A DNA stretch of 24,633 bases from Clostridium sp. CAG:964. Its GTDB lineage: Bacteria > Bacillota > Clostridia > Oscillospirales > Acutalibacteraceae. The stretch covers positions 46,453-71,085 of the forward strand of contig FR891328.1 of the NCBI GenBank assembly GCA_000435335.1, read 5' to 3'. Below the pieces are notes generated by a model that did no database searches, was not told the origin of the DNA, and worked only from the letters and a program-made list of their open reading frames with translations. The position numbers and the translations under genes are program-made. This document shows positions 7,776-15,267 of the stretch, piece after piece; within the stretch, counting starts at the first letter, position 1, and each line of letters opens with the position of its first letter.

Positions 7776-8246
7776 CGAAAGAACATCACCTATTGTTTTA
7801 TCTGTTATTCCTTGTTTTGTTACCTCTTTTTCATCATTAGAATAGCAGGATTCCGGCATTATGTATCCTTGCCTGCATATTTTCTTATTTTTGTACTCAT
7901 CACAGGTAGTATTTACAATGCTTAAAAAACCTACCAGCAGCGTAACTGCCACTACTGACAGTATCATCATAACCATTACAGTGTTTTTTCTTTTTGACCC
8001 TTTCAGGTTTGCCCTAGCTAAAAATAAATTGTTGCTTATTCTCATAAAAAAATACCTCCACTTCCTATAATTACAACAACTGCGTTTATAGGAGTAAAGG
8101 TATTTTAAAAAACAATCCGCCAAAAATCGGTTTGCAAATAAGTCTTAAATTGTATAACCCAACAGCAATTTGTTCTGTTTACCGTAATTAGCCCTAAAAA
8201 ACACAACTGTAATTCTAAAAAATTGTAAACTTTTAACTTCGCTTGT

Positions 8247-8275
8247 ATTTTAACACCTTAAGCAGGCAAAGTCAA
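8247..8275 (-). promoter_or_regulatory. Promoter of the ABC transporter operon
   Basis: On the minus strand, -35 TTGACT (8270-8275) and -10 TAAAAT (8247-8252) are 17 bp apart. This implies a leader of about 195 nt before ATG 8045. A short inverted repeat (CCTATAA/TTATAGG, about 8064-8092) lies just before the ribosome site; its role is unknown. Confidence 0.65.
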
Positions 8276-8364
8276 CAATGCTAATAAAATATTTTTCACC
8301 TGCTATAGCTGTAAAAATGATACACCATCTCATATTTGCAATATAATTAAACCACACTTGCCTA

Positions 8365-8393
8365 TTGACAATATACACATTGTGCAATATAAT
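8365..8393 (+). promoter_or_regulatory. Promoter of the aromatic amino acid operon
   Basis: Perfect consensus: TTGACA (8365-8370), 17 bp, TATAAT (8388-8393). Transcription should start near 8400, some 245 nt before aroF, leaving room for the attenuator leader. Confidence 0.9.
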
Positions 8394-8455
8394 AAGGCTG
8401 TAAGATTTCATAGGGACATCACAGGCATTTTGCCAACGATGTTAAGAGGTTTATT

Positions 8456-8545
8456 ATGGCACAGCTTAAATCAAAGAATTTTACATTTTTTGGTTACTTC
8501 AGCAGTTATTCTGTTGGAGCTTATTTTGCTTGTGTAAAATCTTAA
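8456..8545 (+). CDS. Leader peptide of the aro operon, Phe/Tyr-rich
   Basis: A 29-codon ORF starts at ATG 8456, with AGAGG at 8445-8449 (spacing 6), and ends at TAA 8543-8545. Eight of its 29 residues are aromatic: F9, F11, F12, Y14, F15, Y18, Y23 and F24. There is no Trp. It lies about 55 nt after the predicted transcription start and about 50 nt before a terminator, the layout of amino-acid leader peptides such as pheL. It is too short and biased to be a structural protein. Its translation rate would report charged Phe and Tyr tRNA. Assignment as a leader peptide is inference from composition and position, but the RNA pairing that follows supports it. Confidence 0.8.
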   Translation: MAQLKSKNFTFFGYFSSYSVGAYFACVKS

Positions 8546-8629
8546 CAGTAAGTTACCTTATGAAGCCTAATTGATTTTATATTTTTGGTTTTAAACGGAG
8601 CTTACTGCAAGCTCCGTTATTTTTATTTT
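8516..8629 (+). promoter_or_regulatory. Ribosome-mediated transcription attenuator, alternative hairpins
   Basis: Four segments can pair in competing ways. Segment 1 (AGCTTA, 8518-8523, inside leader codons 21-23) pairs with 8549-8554. Segment 2 (CAGTAAGTT, 8546-8554, directly after the leader stop codon) pairs over 9 bp, one of them G-U, with segment 3 (AGCTTACTG, 8599-8607). Segment 3 is also the 5' arm of the terminator, which pairs with segment 4 (8609-8618). A ribosome that finishes at the stop codon covers segment 2 and lets the terminator form. One stalled at Tyr18, Tyr23 or Phe24 covers segment 1, frees segment 2 and blocks the terminator. This matches the trp/phe attenuators of enteric bacteria. 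Confidence 0.75.
8594..8629 (+). terminator. Attenuator terminator upstream of aroF
   Basis: A perfect 10-bp stem pairs AACGGAGCTT (8594-8603) with AAGCTCCGTT (8609-8618) around a 5-nt loop. It is followed by ATTTTTATTTT. The aroF ribosome site GGAGG (8631-8635) comes directly after. Confidence 0.9.
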
Positions 8630-8644
8630 CGGAGGTTTTAAAAT

Positions 8645-9664
8645 ATGATTATTGTATTACAAAAGGGAACAACACCACAGCAGGCCGAGGAATTTGGCAA
8701 ACAGCTGGAAAAAAACTACAATATAAAGGTAAATCTTTGGGAGGGCGTGCAAAGCTCTGTACTGGGCTTGATAGGCGACACCACTTCTATAGATATTGAC
8801 GCTATTAATGCACAGTCGCTTGTAGCTAATGTTCAGCGTGTGCAGGAGCCTTATAAAAAGGCAAACCGCAAGTTCCACCCGGACAACACTGTTATCACCC
8901 TTGACAACGGCACAAAAATAGGCGACGGCAGCTTGGCTATTATGGCAGGCCCTTGCTCTATAGAGGGTGAGGAGCAGATTTGCGGTATAGCAGAGTCTGT
9001 AAAAAACAGCGGTGCTGTTATTTTGCGTGGCGGTGCGTTTAAGCCTCGTACCTCGCCGTACTCTTTCCAGGGTTTAAAGGGCGAGGGCCTAAAATATATG
9101 GAAGAGGCAAAGAAAAGAACAGGCCTGCCTATAGTTACTGAAATTATGGCGGCAGAGCATTTGCCTTTGTTTGAAAATGTAGATATTATTCAGGTAGGCG
9201 CAAGAAATATGCAGAACTTTGAGCTTTTAAAGGAGCTGGGCAAAATTGACAAGCCTATACTTTTAAAGCGTGGTCTTGCCTGCACTATCGAGGAGCTTTT
9301 GATGAGTGCCGAGTACATTATGGCAGGCGGCAACGAAAGGGTAATGTTCTGCGAAAGGGGTATTCGTACCTACGAAACCTACACCCGCAACACTCTTGAC
9401 ATTTCTGCTATACCGGCACTTAAAAAGCTTTCGCATTTGCCTGTTATTATTGACCCAAGCCACGCTGCCGGCAAGGCTTGGATGGTAGAGTCGCTGTCTA
9501 TGGCGGCTGTTGCGGCAGGAGCCGACGGCTTGATTATTGAGGTGCACAACGACCCTGCACACGCCTTGTCAGACGGTGCACAGTCACTTACACCACAGCA
9601 GTTTGACGCTACAGCTAAAAAGCTGTTTGCACTGAAAAACGCTTTAAACAGCATTAACGAATAA
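8645..9664 (+). CDS. aroF: 3-deoxy-D-arabino-heptulosonate 7-phosphate (DAHP) synthase
   Basis: A 339-aa enzyme that condenses phosphoenolpyruvate and erythrose 4-phosphate, the entry step of the shikimate pathway. It belongs to the short type Ibeta family with a ferredoxin-like N-terminal domain (about 1-68), which in Thermotoga maritima binds Tyr or Phe for feedback control. The barrel carries AGPCS (101-105, the metal-ligand Cys), GGAFKPRTSPYSFQG (129-143, phosphate binding), KRG (208-210), DPSH (270-273) and EVHNDP (299-304). ATG 8645 follows GGAGG at 8631-8635. It is the first gene of the operon, directly downstream of the attenuator. Allosteric control is inferred from the family. Confidence 0.95.
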   Translation: MIIVLQKGTTPQQAEEFGKQLEKNYNIKVNLWEGVQSSVLGLIGDTTSIDIDAINAQSLVANVQRVQEPYKKANRKFHPDNTVITLDNGTKIGDGSLAIMAGPCSIEGEEQICGIAESVKNSGAVILRGGAFKPRTSPYSFQGLKGEGLKYMEEAKKRTGLPIVTEIMAAEHLPLFENVDIIQVGARNMQNFELLKELGKIDKPILLKRGLACTIEELLMSAEYIMAGGNERVMFCERGIRTYETYTRNTLDISAIPALKKLSHLPVIIDPSHAAGKAWMVESLSMAAVAAGADGLIIEVHNDPAHALSDGAQSLTPQQFDATAKKLFALKNALNSINE

Positions 9665-9743
9665 AATTAAAACGCATATAAGCGGTGTTTATTAAGGTAG
9701 TACAGGCTGTTGCCTGCTGCTTAGTTGGTTAGGAAGTTTGTTT

Positions 9744-10574
9744 ATGAATATAGTTATATCCGGCCTAGGCATAATCGGCGGTTCGTATGCTAAAGCCATA
9801 AAAAAATACACAGACCACACGGTTATAGGAATTAACCGCAGTGAAAAGCCGTTAAAAATGGCACTGGAGTGCGGTGCTATTGACAAAATAGGCACTAAAG
9901 AGGATTTAAAAACGGCCGATATGCTTATACTGGGTACCTTCCCTATGGCAGCTGTAGAATTTATAGAAAAAAACGGCGATTACATTAACAAAAACTGCAT
10001 TGTTACCGACACCTGCGGAATAAAGGGTAAAATATGCCCCGAAATGGTTAGGCTGTCCGAAAAATACGGCTTTACCTTTGTAGGTACCCACCCTATGGCC
10101 GGCAAGGAAACAAACGGCTTTGAGTCAGCCGACGCAGACCTGTTTGTGAATGCCTCTTGCATAATAGTACCCTGCAAGGCCGACAACACCGCAGTAACCT
10201 TTGTAAGCGATTTTGTGCGTGCCATAGGCTTTACGCAAACCCCTGTGGTAACTCCACAGGTACACGACAGAATGATAGCCTTTACCTCGCAGGTGCCTCA
10301 TGTTATGGCTTGTGCCTATGTATTAAGCCCTGTATGCAAAAATCACAAGGGCTTTTCGGCAGGCAGCTACCGTGATGTATCGAGAGTGGCTAAGATAAAC
10401 GCAAAGCTGTGGACGGAACTATTTTTGGAAAACAAAGAGCCTCTTACAGCGGAGCTTGACACACTTATTGACAATTTAACACAAATACGCAACAGCATTG
10501 CAAATAACGACGACCAAGGGCTGTGTAAGCAGCTGCAAATGAGCAGACAGGTTAAGGAGGAGCTAAAGGAATGA
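9744..10574 (+). CDS. tyrA: Prephenate dehydrogenase
   Basis: A 276-aa enzyme that oxidatively decarboxylates prephenate to 4-hydroxyphenylpyruvate, the Tyr branch. The NAD(P) loop GLGIIGGS is at 7-14. The family motif GTHPMAGKE (115-122) contains the catalytic His117. HDRMIAFTSQVPHVMA and the helical region SYRDVSRVAKIN are also typical. No ACT or chorismate mutase domain is fused. ATG 9744 with AGGAAG at 9731-9736 is preferred over the in-frame TTG at 9738. About 80 nt without a terminator separate it from aroF, and it overlaps aroB by 4 nt (ATGA). Confidence 0.94.
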   Translation: MNIVISGLGIIGGSYAKAIKKYTDHTVIGINRSEKPLKMALECGAIDKIGTKEDLKTADMLILGTFPMAAVEFIEKNGDYINKNCIVTDTCGIKGKICPEMVRLSEKYGFTFVGTHPMAGKETNGFESADADLFVNASCIIVPCKADNTAVTFVSDFVRAIGFTQTPVVTPQVHDRMIAFTSQVPHVMACAYVLSPVCKNHKGFSAGSYRDVSRVAKINAKLWTELFLENKEPLTAELDTLIDNLTQIRNSIANNDDQGLCKQLQMSRQVKEELKE

Positions 10575-11623
10575 AAACACTGCATATTGCAACGGGAAAA
10601 CCCTACGATATTATAATAGAGCGTGGTATTATTGACCAATGTGGTACATATGTACGGGAGGTATCAAGGGCAAAAAAGGCGATGATTATTTCCGACAGCA
10701 ATGTTTTTCCTATTTACGGCGGCAGAGCAGAGGCCTCTTTAAAGCAGGCCGAATTTGAAACCTCGCAGTTTGTCTTTACTGCCGGTGAAGAAAGCAAAAG
10801 ACTTGAAACCATTGCACAAATGTACACTGCACTTATAGAAAACGGCTTTACAAGAAGTGATATTATTGTAGCCCTAGGCGGCGGAGTTGTAGGCGATATG
10901 AGCGGGTTTGCCGCCGCTACATATTTGCGTGGTATAGACTTTGTTCAAATACCTACCTCACTGCTGGCACAGGTGGATTCATCTGTAGGCGGCAAAACAG
11001 GCGTAGATATTCCACAGGGTAAAAATTTGGTAGGTGCTTTTTGGCAGCCAAGCACAGTGCTTATAGACCCGGACACCTTAAACACCCTTACACCGCATTT
11101 TTTTGCAGACGGTATGGGCGAGGTTGTTAAGTATGGCTGTATAAAGAGCGAAAAGCTTTTTGAAACACTTGAAAAGGAAAACGCACCCGACATTATAGAC
11201 GACATTATTTACCAATGTGTAGAAATAAAGCGTGATGTAGTGCAAAGGGACGAGCGTGACCACGGTGAACGGGCATTGCTTAACTTTGGTCATACATTAG
11301 GTCACGCTATCGAAAAGGAGCATAGCTTTAAGGGTGTATCACACGGTGAGGCTGTAGCCATTGGTATGGTTATGGTAACAAGGGCAAGTGAAAAGGCCGG
11401 CATTACCCCTGCAGGTACAGCCGACAGAATTGCACAGCTTTGCAAGAAGTACAACCTGCCAACCTGTGACACAACACCTATAGAGAGAATTGTGAAAAGC
11501 TCTTTCTCCGACAAAAAGAGCAGTGGCGACAGCATTGGCTTAGTTGTGCTGGATAAAATAGGCGAAAGCAAGGTCTACCCTGTTAAAAAGACCGATATGC
11601 TTGGCTTTGTAACAGGCAAATAA
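10571..11623 (+). CDS. aroB: 3-dehydroquinate synthase
   Basis: A 350-aa, NAD- and zinc-dependent enzyme that converts DAHP to 3-dehydroquinate, the second shikimate step. The NAD-binding run ALGGGVVGDMSGFAAA is at 101-116. It is followed by RGIDFVQIPTSLLAQVDSSV (120-139) and GGKTGVD. Metal ligands fit E184 (GMGEVVKYG), a His of GHTLGHAIE (241-245) and H258 (HGEAVAIGM). AGGAGG at 10555-10560, near the end of tyrA, serves ATG 10571, and the ATGA overlap with tyrA indicates coupling. Length and motifs are ordinary for the family. Confidence 0.96.
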   Translation: MKTLHIATGKPYDIIIERGIIDQCGTYVREVSRAKKAMIISDSNVFPIYGGRAEASLKQAEFETSQFVFTAGEESKRLETIAQMYTALIENGFTRSDIIVALGGGVVGDMSGFAAATYLRGIDFVQIPTSLLAQVDSSVGGKTGVDIPQGKNLVGAFWQPSTVLIDPDTLNTLTPHFFADGMGEVVKYGCIKSEKLFETLEKENAPDIIDDIIYQCVEIKRDVVQRDERDHGERALLNFGHTLGHAIEKEHSFKGVSHGEAVAIGMVMVTRASEKAGITPAGTADRIAQLCKKYNLPTCDTTPIERIVKSSFSDKKSSGDSIGLVVLDKIGESKVYPVKKTDMLGFVTGK

Positions 11624-11655
11624 TATAAAGATACACAACAAGGAGATGAAAAAAT

Positions 11656-12918
11656 ATGAGTAAGGTTAGAGTATTTCCCTCTGTTTTTAACGGAGAGGTA
11701 ACACTTCCGCCCTCTAAAAGTGATGTTCACCGTGCTATACTTTGTGCGTCACTTGCAAGGGGCAAAAGTGTAATATCCCCTGTGGATATGTCCCAGGATA
11801 TTTTAGCAACCATCGACTGTGCCAAGGCATTGGGAGCAGATATTACCGTTGATGGCAGCACCGTATATGTAGACGGTACAAATTTATTTGGCAGCAAAGC
11901 CGCAGAGCTTAACTGTAGGGAATCCGGCTCTACCCTGCGTTTTTTCATTCCGGTAGCAGCTGCCGGCGGCGTGGCGGCTACCTTTACAGGCAAGGGCAGA
12001 CTGCCTCAGCGTCCCATAGGCATTTATCTTGACTGCCTGCCGAAATTCGGTGTAAAATGTACTACAGAAGGCGGCTTGCCGCTTGATATAAGCGGCAGAC
12101 TGCAGTCGGGTTGCTTTGAGGTGCCGGGCAATGTAAGCTCGCAGTTTATTACAGGGCTTTTGCTTGCCCTGCCCCTTACAGGCAAGGATTGTACTATAGC
12201 CGTAACATCACCGCTGCAGTCCGTTGGATATATTAATATGACAATACGCACTATGGGCGTGTTTGGCGTAAAGGTAGAAGCAACAGAAAACGGCTACTTT
12301 ATTAAGGGCGGTCAAAGCTACAAGCCATGCCGCTACACCTGTGAGGGCGACTGGTCACAGGCGGCCTTCTTTATGGCGGCCGGTGCATTGGGCGGACGCC
12401 TTACATTAAAGGGCCTGCGTACCGACTCAATACAAGGGGATATGCAGTGCCTGGAAATTTTTAAGGAGTTTGGTGCTGATATCACAGTAACTCCAAACGG
12501 TATTACCGTTACAGGCGGAGAGTTAAAGGGCATTAGCATAGACGCCGCACAAATTCCCGACCTGGTGCCTATTTTGGCAGTTACTGCCGCATTTGCAAAG
12601 GGCAGTACAAATATTTACGGGGCGGAAAGGCTTAGAATAAAAGAAAGCGACCGTCTAAACGCAATATCTACCTGTCTGAATAAGGTAGGTGCAAGGGTAA
12701 CGGAAAAGCCTGACGGATTGATTATTGAGGGCGTTAAAAGTGCCGCAGGCGGAAGTGTAGAGGGCTATAACGACCACAGAATTGTTATGTCTATGGCAAT
12801 ATGTGCTGAAAAATCCACAGCACCAATAGAAATAAGCGACAAAGAAAGTATAAATAAGTCTTACCCAAGCTTTTTTGAGGATTATAAAAAAGTGAAGGGC
12901 AAGGTCGAGGAAATATAA
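11656..12918 (+). CDS. aroA: 5-enolpyruvylshikimate-3-phosphate synthase
   Basis: A 420-aa enzyme that transfers enolpyruvyl from phosphoenolpyruvate to shikimate 3-phosphate. The substrate loop PPSKSDVHR (18-26) keeps the Lys, Ser and Arg of the family. CRESGSTLRFF (87-97) is the glycine-containing loop, QRPIG is at 118-122, and IPDLVPILAV (300-309) carries the catalytic Asp302. RLRIKESDRL (325-334) and the C-terminal NDHRIVMSMAI are also present. AAGGAGATG precedes ATG 11656. It lies 32 nt after aroB in the operon. aroD, aroE and aroK, needed to make its substrate, are not nearby. Confidence 0.96.
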   Translation: MSKVRVFPSVFNGEVTLPPSKSDVHRAILCASLARGKSVISPVDMSQDILATIDCAKALGADITVDGSTVYVDGTNLFGSKAAELNCRESGSTLRFFIPVAAAGGVAATFTGKGRLPQRPIGIYLDCLPKFGVKCTTEGGLPLDISGRLQSGCFEVPGNVSSQFITGLLLALPLTGKDCTIAVTSPLQSVGYINMTIRTMGVFGVKVEATENGYFIKGGQSYKPCRYTCEGDWSQAAFFMAAGALGGRLTLKGLRTDSIQGDMQCLEIFKEFGADITVTPNGITVTGGELKGISIDAAQIPDLVPILAVTAAFAKGSTNIYGAERLRIKESDRLNAISTCLNKVGARVTEKPDGLIIEGVKSAAGGSVEGYNDHRIVMSMAICAEKSTAPIEISDKESINKSYPSFFEDYKKVKGKVEEI

Positions 12919-12949
12919 ACAGTAATATATAAAGTAGGAGGCTGTGCCA

Positions 12950-14023
12950 ATGTCATCTTGTTGGGGCAACAAAGTAAAAATATCAATATTCGGTGAAAGC
13001 CACGGTAAGGGTATAGGCGTGGTTGTAGACAATTTGCCTGCCGGTGAAAAAATAGATATGGAGCAGGTGCTTATGCATATGGGCAGGCGTGCTCCCGGTA
13101 AGGACAAAACCGCTACACCAAGGCTTGAAAAGGATTTGCCGCAAATACTAAGCGGTATGCTTAACGACACCACCACAGGCACGCCTATGTGTGCCGTTAT
13201 AGAAAACACCAACACCCGTTCAGGGGACTATGGCAATTTATTAACAGCTCCAAGGCCGGGGCACGGCGACTATCCGGGCTTTATACGCTACAACGGGTTT
13301 AACGATATTCGTGGCGGCGGTCATTTTTCCGGCAGACTTACTGCCCCTATTGTATTTGCAGGCTCTGTATGCCGACAAATTTTAGAGAAAAAGGGCATAA
13401 AAATTGCTTCTCATATTCAGTCTGTAGGCAAGGTGTGCGACAGCAGGTTTAATCCTTTAAAGATTGACGAAGGTCTTATTGACAGCCTTAACAAGCAGAG
13501 CTTCCCTGTAATTGACCCTAGCTCAGAGCCAAAAATGAGAGAATATATAGAAAATGCCAGAATGTCACAGGACAGCACAGGCGGCGTAATAGAGTGTGCT
13601 GCCACAGGAGTGCCGGCAGGCATAGGAAGCCCTATGTTTGGCGGGGTAGAAAACCTTATATCCTCCATTATGTTTGGCATACCGGCGGTAAAGGGCATAG
13701 AGTTCGGTGCAGGCTTTGCCATAACAGAAATGTTAGGAAGCCAAGCAAACGACCAGTACGTATATGACGAAAACGGCAGGGTAGTAACTCTAAGCAACAA
13801 CAACGGCGGTATTACAGGCGGCATTACAAACGGTATGCCTATTTTGTTTAGAATAGCCGTAAAGCCTACACCGTCTATCTCAAAGCCACAGCAAACCGTA
13901 GACCTGACAAAGCACGAAAACACAGAGCTTGTTATTCACGGCAGACACGACCCCTGCATAGTACCACGGGCAACAGTTGTGGCGGAATCCGCACTGGCTA
14001 TTGCACTTATTAATTTACTGTAA
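12950..14023 (+). CDS. aroC: Chorismate synthase
   Basis: A 357-aa, reduced-flavin-dependent enzyme that makes chorismate. The signatures are GESHG (15-19, His18), MGRRAPGKD (44-52), PRPGHGDYPG (101-110, His105) and DIRGGGHFSGRLTAPIVFAG (119-138). NNNGGITGGITNG and GRHDPCIVPRA near the C-terminus complete the set. ATG 12950 has TAGGAGG at 12935-12941 (spacing 8); an in-frame GTG at 12944 is closer to the ribosome site and less likely. It lies 31 nt after aroA and 12 nt before pheA. Confidence 0.96.
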   Translation: MSSCWGNKVKISIFGESHGKGIGVVVDNLPAGEKIDMEQVLMHMGRRAPGKDKTATPRLEKDLPQILSGMLNDTTTGTPMCAVIENTNTRSGDYGNLLTAPRPGHGDYPGFIRYNGFNDIRGGGHFSGRLTAPIVFAGSVCRQILEKKGIKIASHIQSVGKVCDSRFNPLKIDEGLIDSLNKQSFPVIDPSSEPKMREYIENARMSQDSTGGVIECAATGVPAGIGSPMFGGVENLISSIMFGIPAVKGIEFGAGFAITEMLGSQANDQYVYDENGRVVTLSNNNGGITGGITNGMPILFRIAVKPTPSISKPQQTVDLTKHENTELVIHGRHDPCIVPRATVVAESALAIALINLL

Positions 14024-14035
14024 GGGGGCCGGAAA

Positions 14036-15166
14036 ATGGACTTAAAGGAAATCAGAACAGAAATTGACAGCATTGACAAGGAGCTTATAAAGCTGTTTAC
14101 AAAGCGTATGGAATGCAGTAAGCAGGTAGCTCTCTACAAAAAAGAAAACAACACTCCTGTTTTAAATGTAAAGCGTGAGCAGGAAATTCTGGATAAAGTG
14201 GAAAAGGAGGGCGGAGAGTACGGCTATGCCGCACAGCTGCTTTTTTCCAACATTATGGAGCTTAGCCGAGGACTACAGCACGACATTATAGGCTCAGGCA
14301 AAAAAATACGCAGTCTTATTGAAAACTCAAAGGGTGACTTAGACAAAACCCGGGGTGTAAAAATTGCCCTACAGGGTGTAAAGGGTGCAAACTCGCACGA
14401 AGCGGCTACACAGCTGTTTCCTGACGGCACACCTGTTTTTTACAAAAGCTTTTCGCAGGTGTTTGAGGCAGTAAACAACGGTGAAGCAAAATATGGCGTA
14501 CTGCCTGTAGAAAACTCCTCTGCCGGCTCTGTAGCCGATGTTTATGACCTTATTTTAAAATACCGTTTTTACATAGTAAAGGCGCTTAACCTGCCTATTC
14601 AGCACTGCCTGTGTGCAATAAAACAGAGCCAGCTGTCAGATATAGAGCAGGTATGGTCACACCCACAGGCATTGGCCCAGTGTACCGACTTTACAACGGC
14701 ACACAATTTTACCACTGTACCGTCGCCAAACACAGCCATTGCCGCACAGGACATAGCCAAAGAAAAGCGTTTAAACTGTGCAGCAATATGCACTAAAAAG
14801 GCTGCTCGGGAATACGGGCTAAAGGTGCTTGTCGAAGGCTGCCAAAACAACAAGGACAACAGCACACGCTTTATAGTAATATCAAAGGAGCTTATTATTC
14901 CTGAAGACGCCGACAAAATAAGCCTTTGCTTTTCACTGCCGCACATTACAGGCTCACTGTACAATGTGCTTGGACGCTTTAGCTCCAACGGAATGAACCT
15001 TACAAAGCTTGAGTCACGCCCACGGGACGGCAGAGCCTTTGAGTATCTGTTTTACCTTGATTTTCAGGGTAGCGTGCATAACAGCCCAAAGGTTGTAAAC
15101 CTGCTGTGTGCCCTGTCGGAGGAAATGCCGGAGTTTTCATTCTTGGGCAACTACAAGGAGCAGTAA
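14036..15166 (+). CDS. pheA: Bifunctional chorismate mutase / prephenate dehydratase
   Basis: A 376-aa P-protein that converts chorismate to prephenate and then to phenylpyruvate, the Phe branch. The chorismate mutase helix bundle is at 1-85 (MDLKEIRTEIDSIDKELIKL start; R7 and K36 regions typical). The dehydratase domain is at 108-283 with the NSTRFIVIS motif (catalytic Thr277). An ACT domain from 295 carries ITGSLYNVL and ESRPR (326-330), the Phe-binding signature. Its mutase also supplies prephenate to TyrA, which lacks one. A ribosome site (AAGGGGGCC) lies just before ATG 14036. It is the last operon gene, and its final 20 codons are copied exactly at 17320-17388. Confidence 0.96.
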   Translation: MDLKEIRTEIDSIDKELIKLFTKRMECSKQVALYKKENNTPVLNVKREQEILDKVEKEGGEYGYAAQLLFSNIMELSRGLQHDIIGSGKKIRSLIENSKGDLDKTRGVKIALQGVKGANSHEAATQLFPDGTPVFYKSFSQVFEAVNNGEAKYGVLPVENSSAGSVADVYDLILKYRFYIVKALNLPIQHCLCAIKQSQLSDIEQVWSHPQALAQCTDFTTAHNFTTVPSPNTAIAAQDIAKEKRLNCAAICTKKAAREYGLKVLVEGCQNNKDNSTRFIVISKELIIPEDADKISLCFSLPHITGSLYNVLGRFSSNGMNLTKLESRPRDGRAFEYLFYLDFQGSVHNSPKVVNLLCALSEEMPEFSFLGNYKEQ

Positions 15167-15172
15167 TTCTTC
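15104..15172 (+). repeat. 69-bp direct repeat, copy 1 (3' end of pheA)
   Basis: Covers the last 20 codons of pheA, the stop codon and six further bases (TTCTTC). It is identical over 69 bp to 17320-17388, in the same orientation. Sequences diverge on both sides of the repeat. Confidence 0.95.
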
Positions 15173-15209
15173 GTAAATAACAATCCATAAACAACTTTCA
15201 TATACACAC

Positions 15210-15248
15210 AAAGCCCCCAAGGGATTAACTCTCCCTTAGGGGCTTTTT
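15210..15248 (+). terminator. Terminator downstream of pheA
   Basis: A 15-bp stem with one mismatch pairs 15210-15224 with 15232-15246 around a 7-nt loop, with TTTTT at 15244-15248. It lies 44 nt past the pheA stop and probably ends the aro operon. The A-rich 5' arm could also serve the minus-strand gene ending at 15268. Confidence 0.88.
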
Positions 15249-15267
15249 CCACATTTTAACATTGTGT

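Larger units (their letters stand above)
6272..8045 (-). pseudogene. ABC transporter permease (MacB/FtsX type), frameshifted by internal tandem duplications
   Basis: Two frames together give one permease. The N-terminal part runs from ATG 8045 (GGAGG at 8055-8059) to a stop at 6855-6857. The C-terminal FtsX part (about 143 codons) occupies 6272-6703. The N-terminal part has one membrane segment (about 22-44) and an extracytoplasmic domain. The last residues before the break are LAFTGIFGGVGTFLTAAIL. Near-copies of this segment occur again in the next copy and as LTFTAVFGGVGTFLTVAIL at the start of the C-terminal part. The steps between copies, 179 bp and 71 bp, are not multiples of three, so no continuous frame exists. 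A second, in-frame duplication (35 codons) lies in the extracytoplasmic domain. An upstream TTG at 8123 also opens the frame, but its added N-terminus is not membrane-protein-like. A misassembly of strain variants is an alternative to true gene decay. Confidence 0.75.

Noticed and set aside
8046..8123. N-terminal extension of the first permease from TTG 8123
   Set aside because: GGAGG at 8055-8059 and a proper membrane-protein N-terminus point to ATG 8045; the extension lies in the untranslated leader.
8394..8594. T-box riboswitch upstream of aroF
   Set aside because: No T-box sequence (AGGGTGGNACCGCG-like) or specifier stem is visible; the leader peptide and pairing segments explain the region better.
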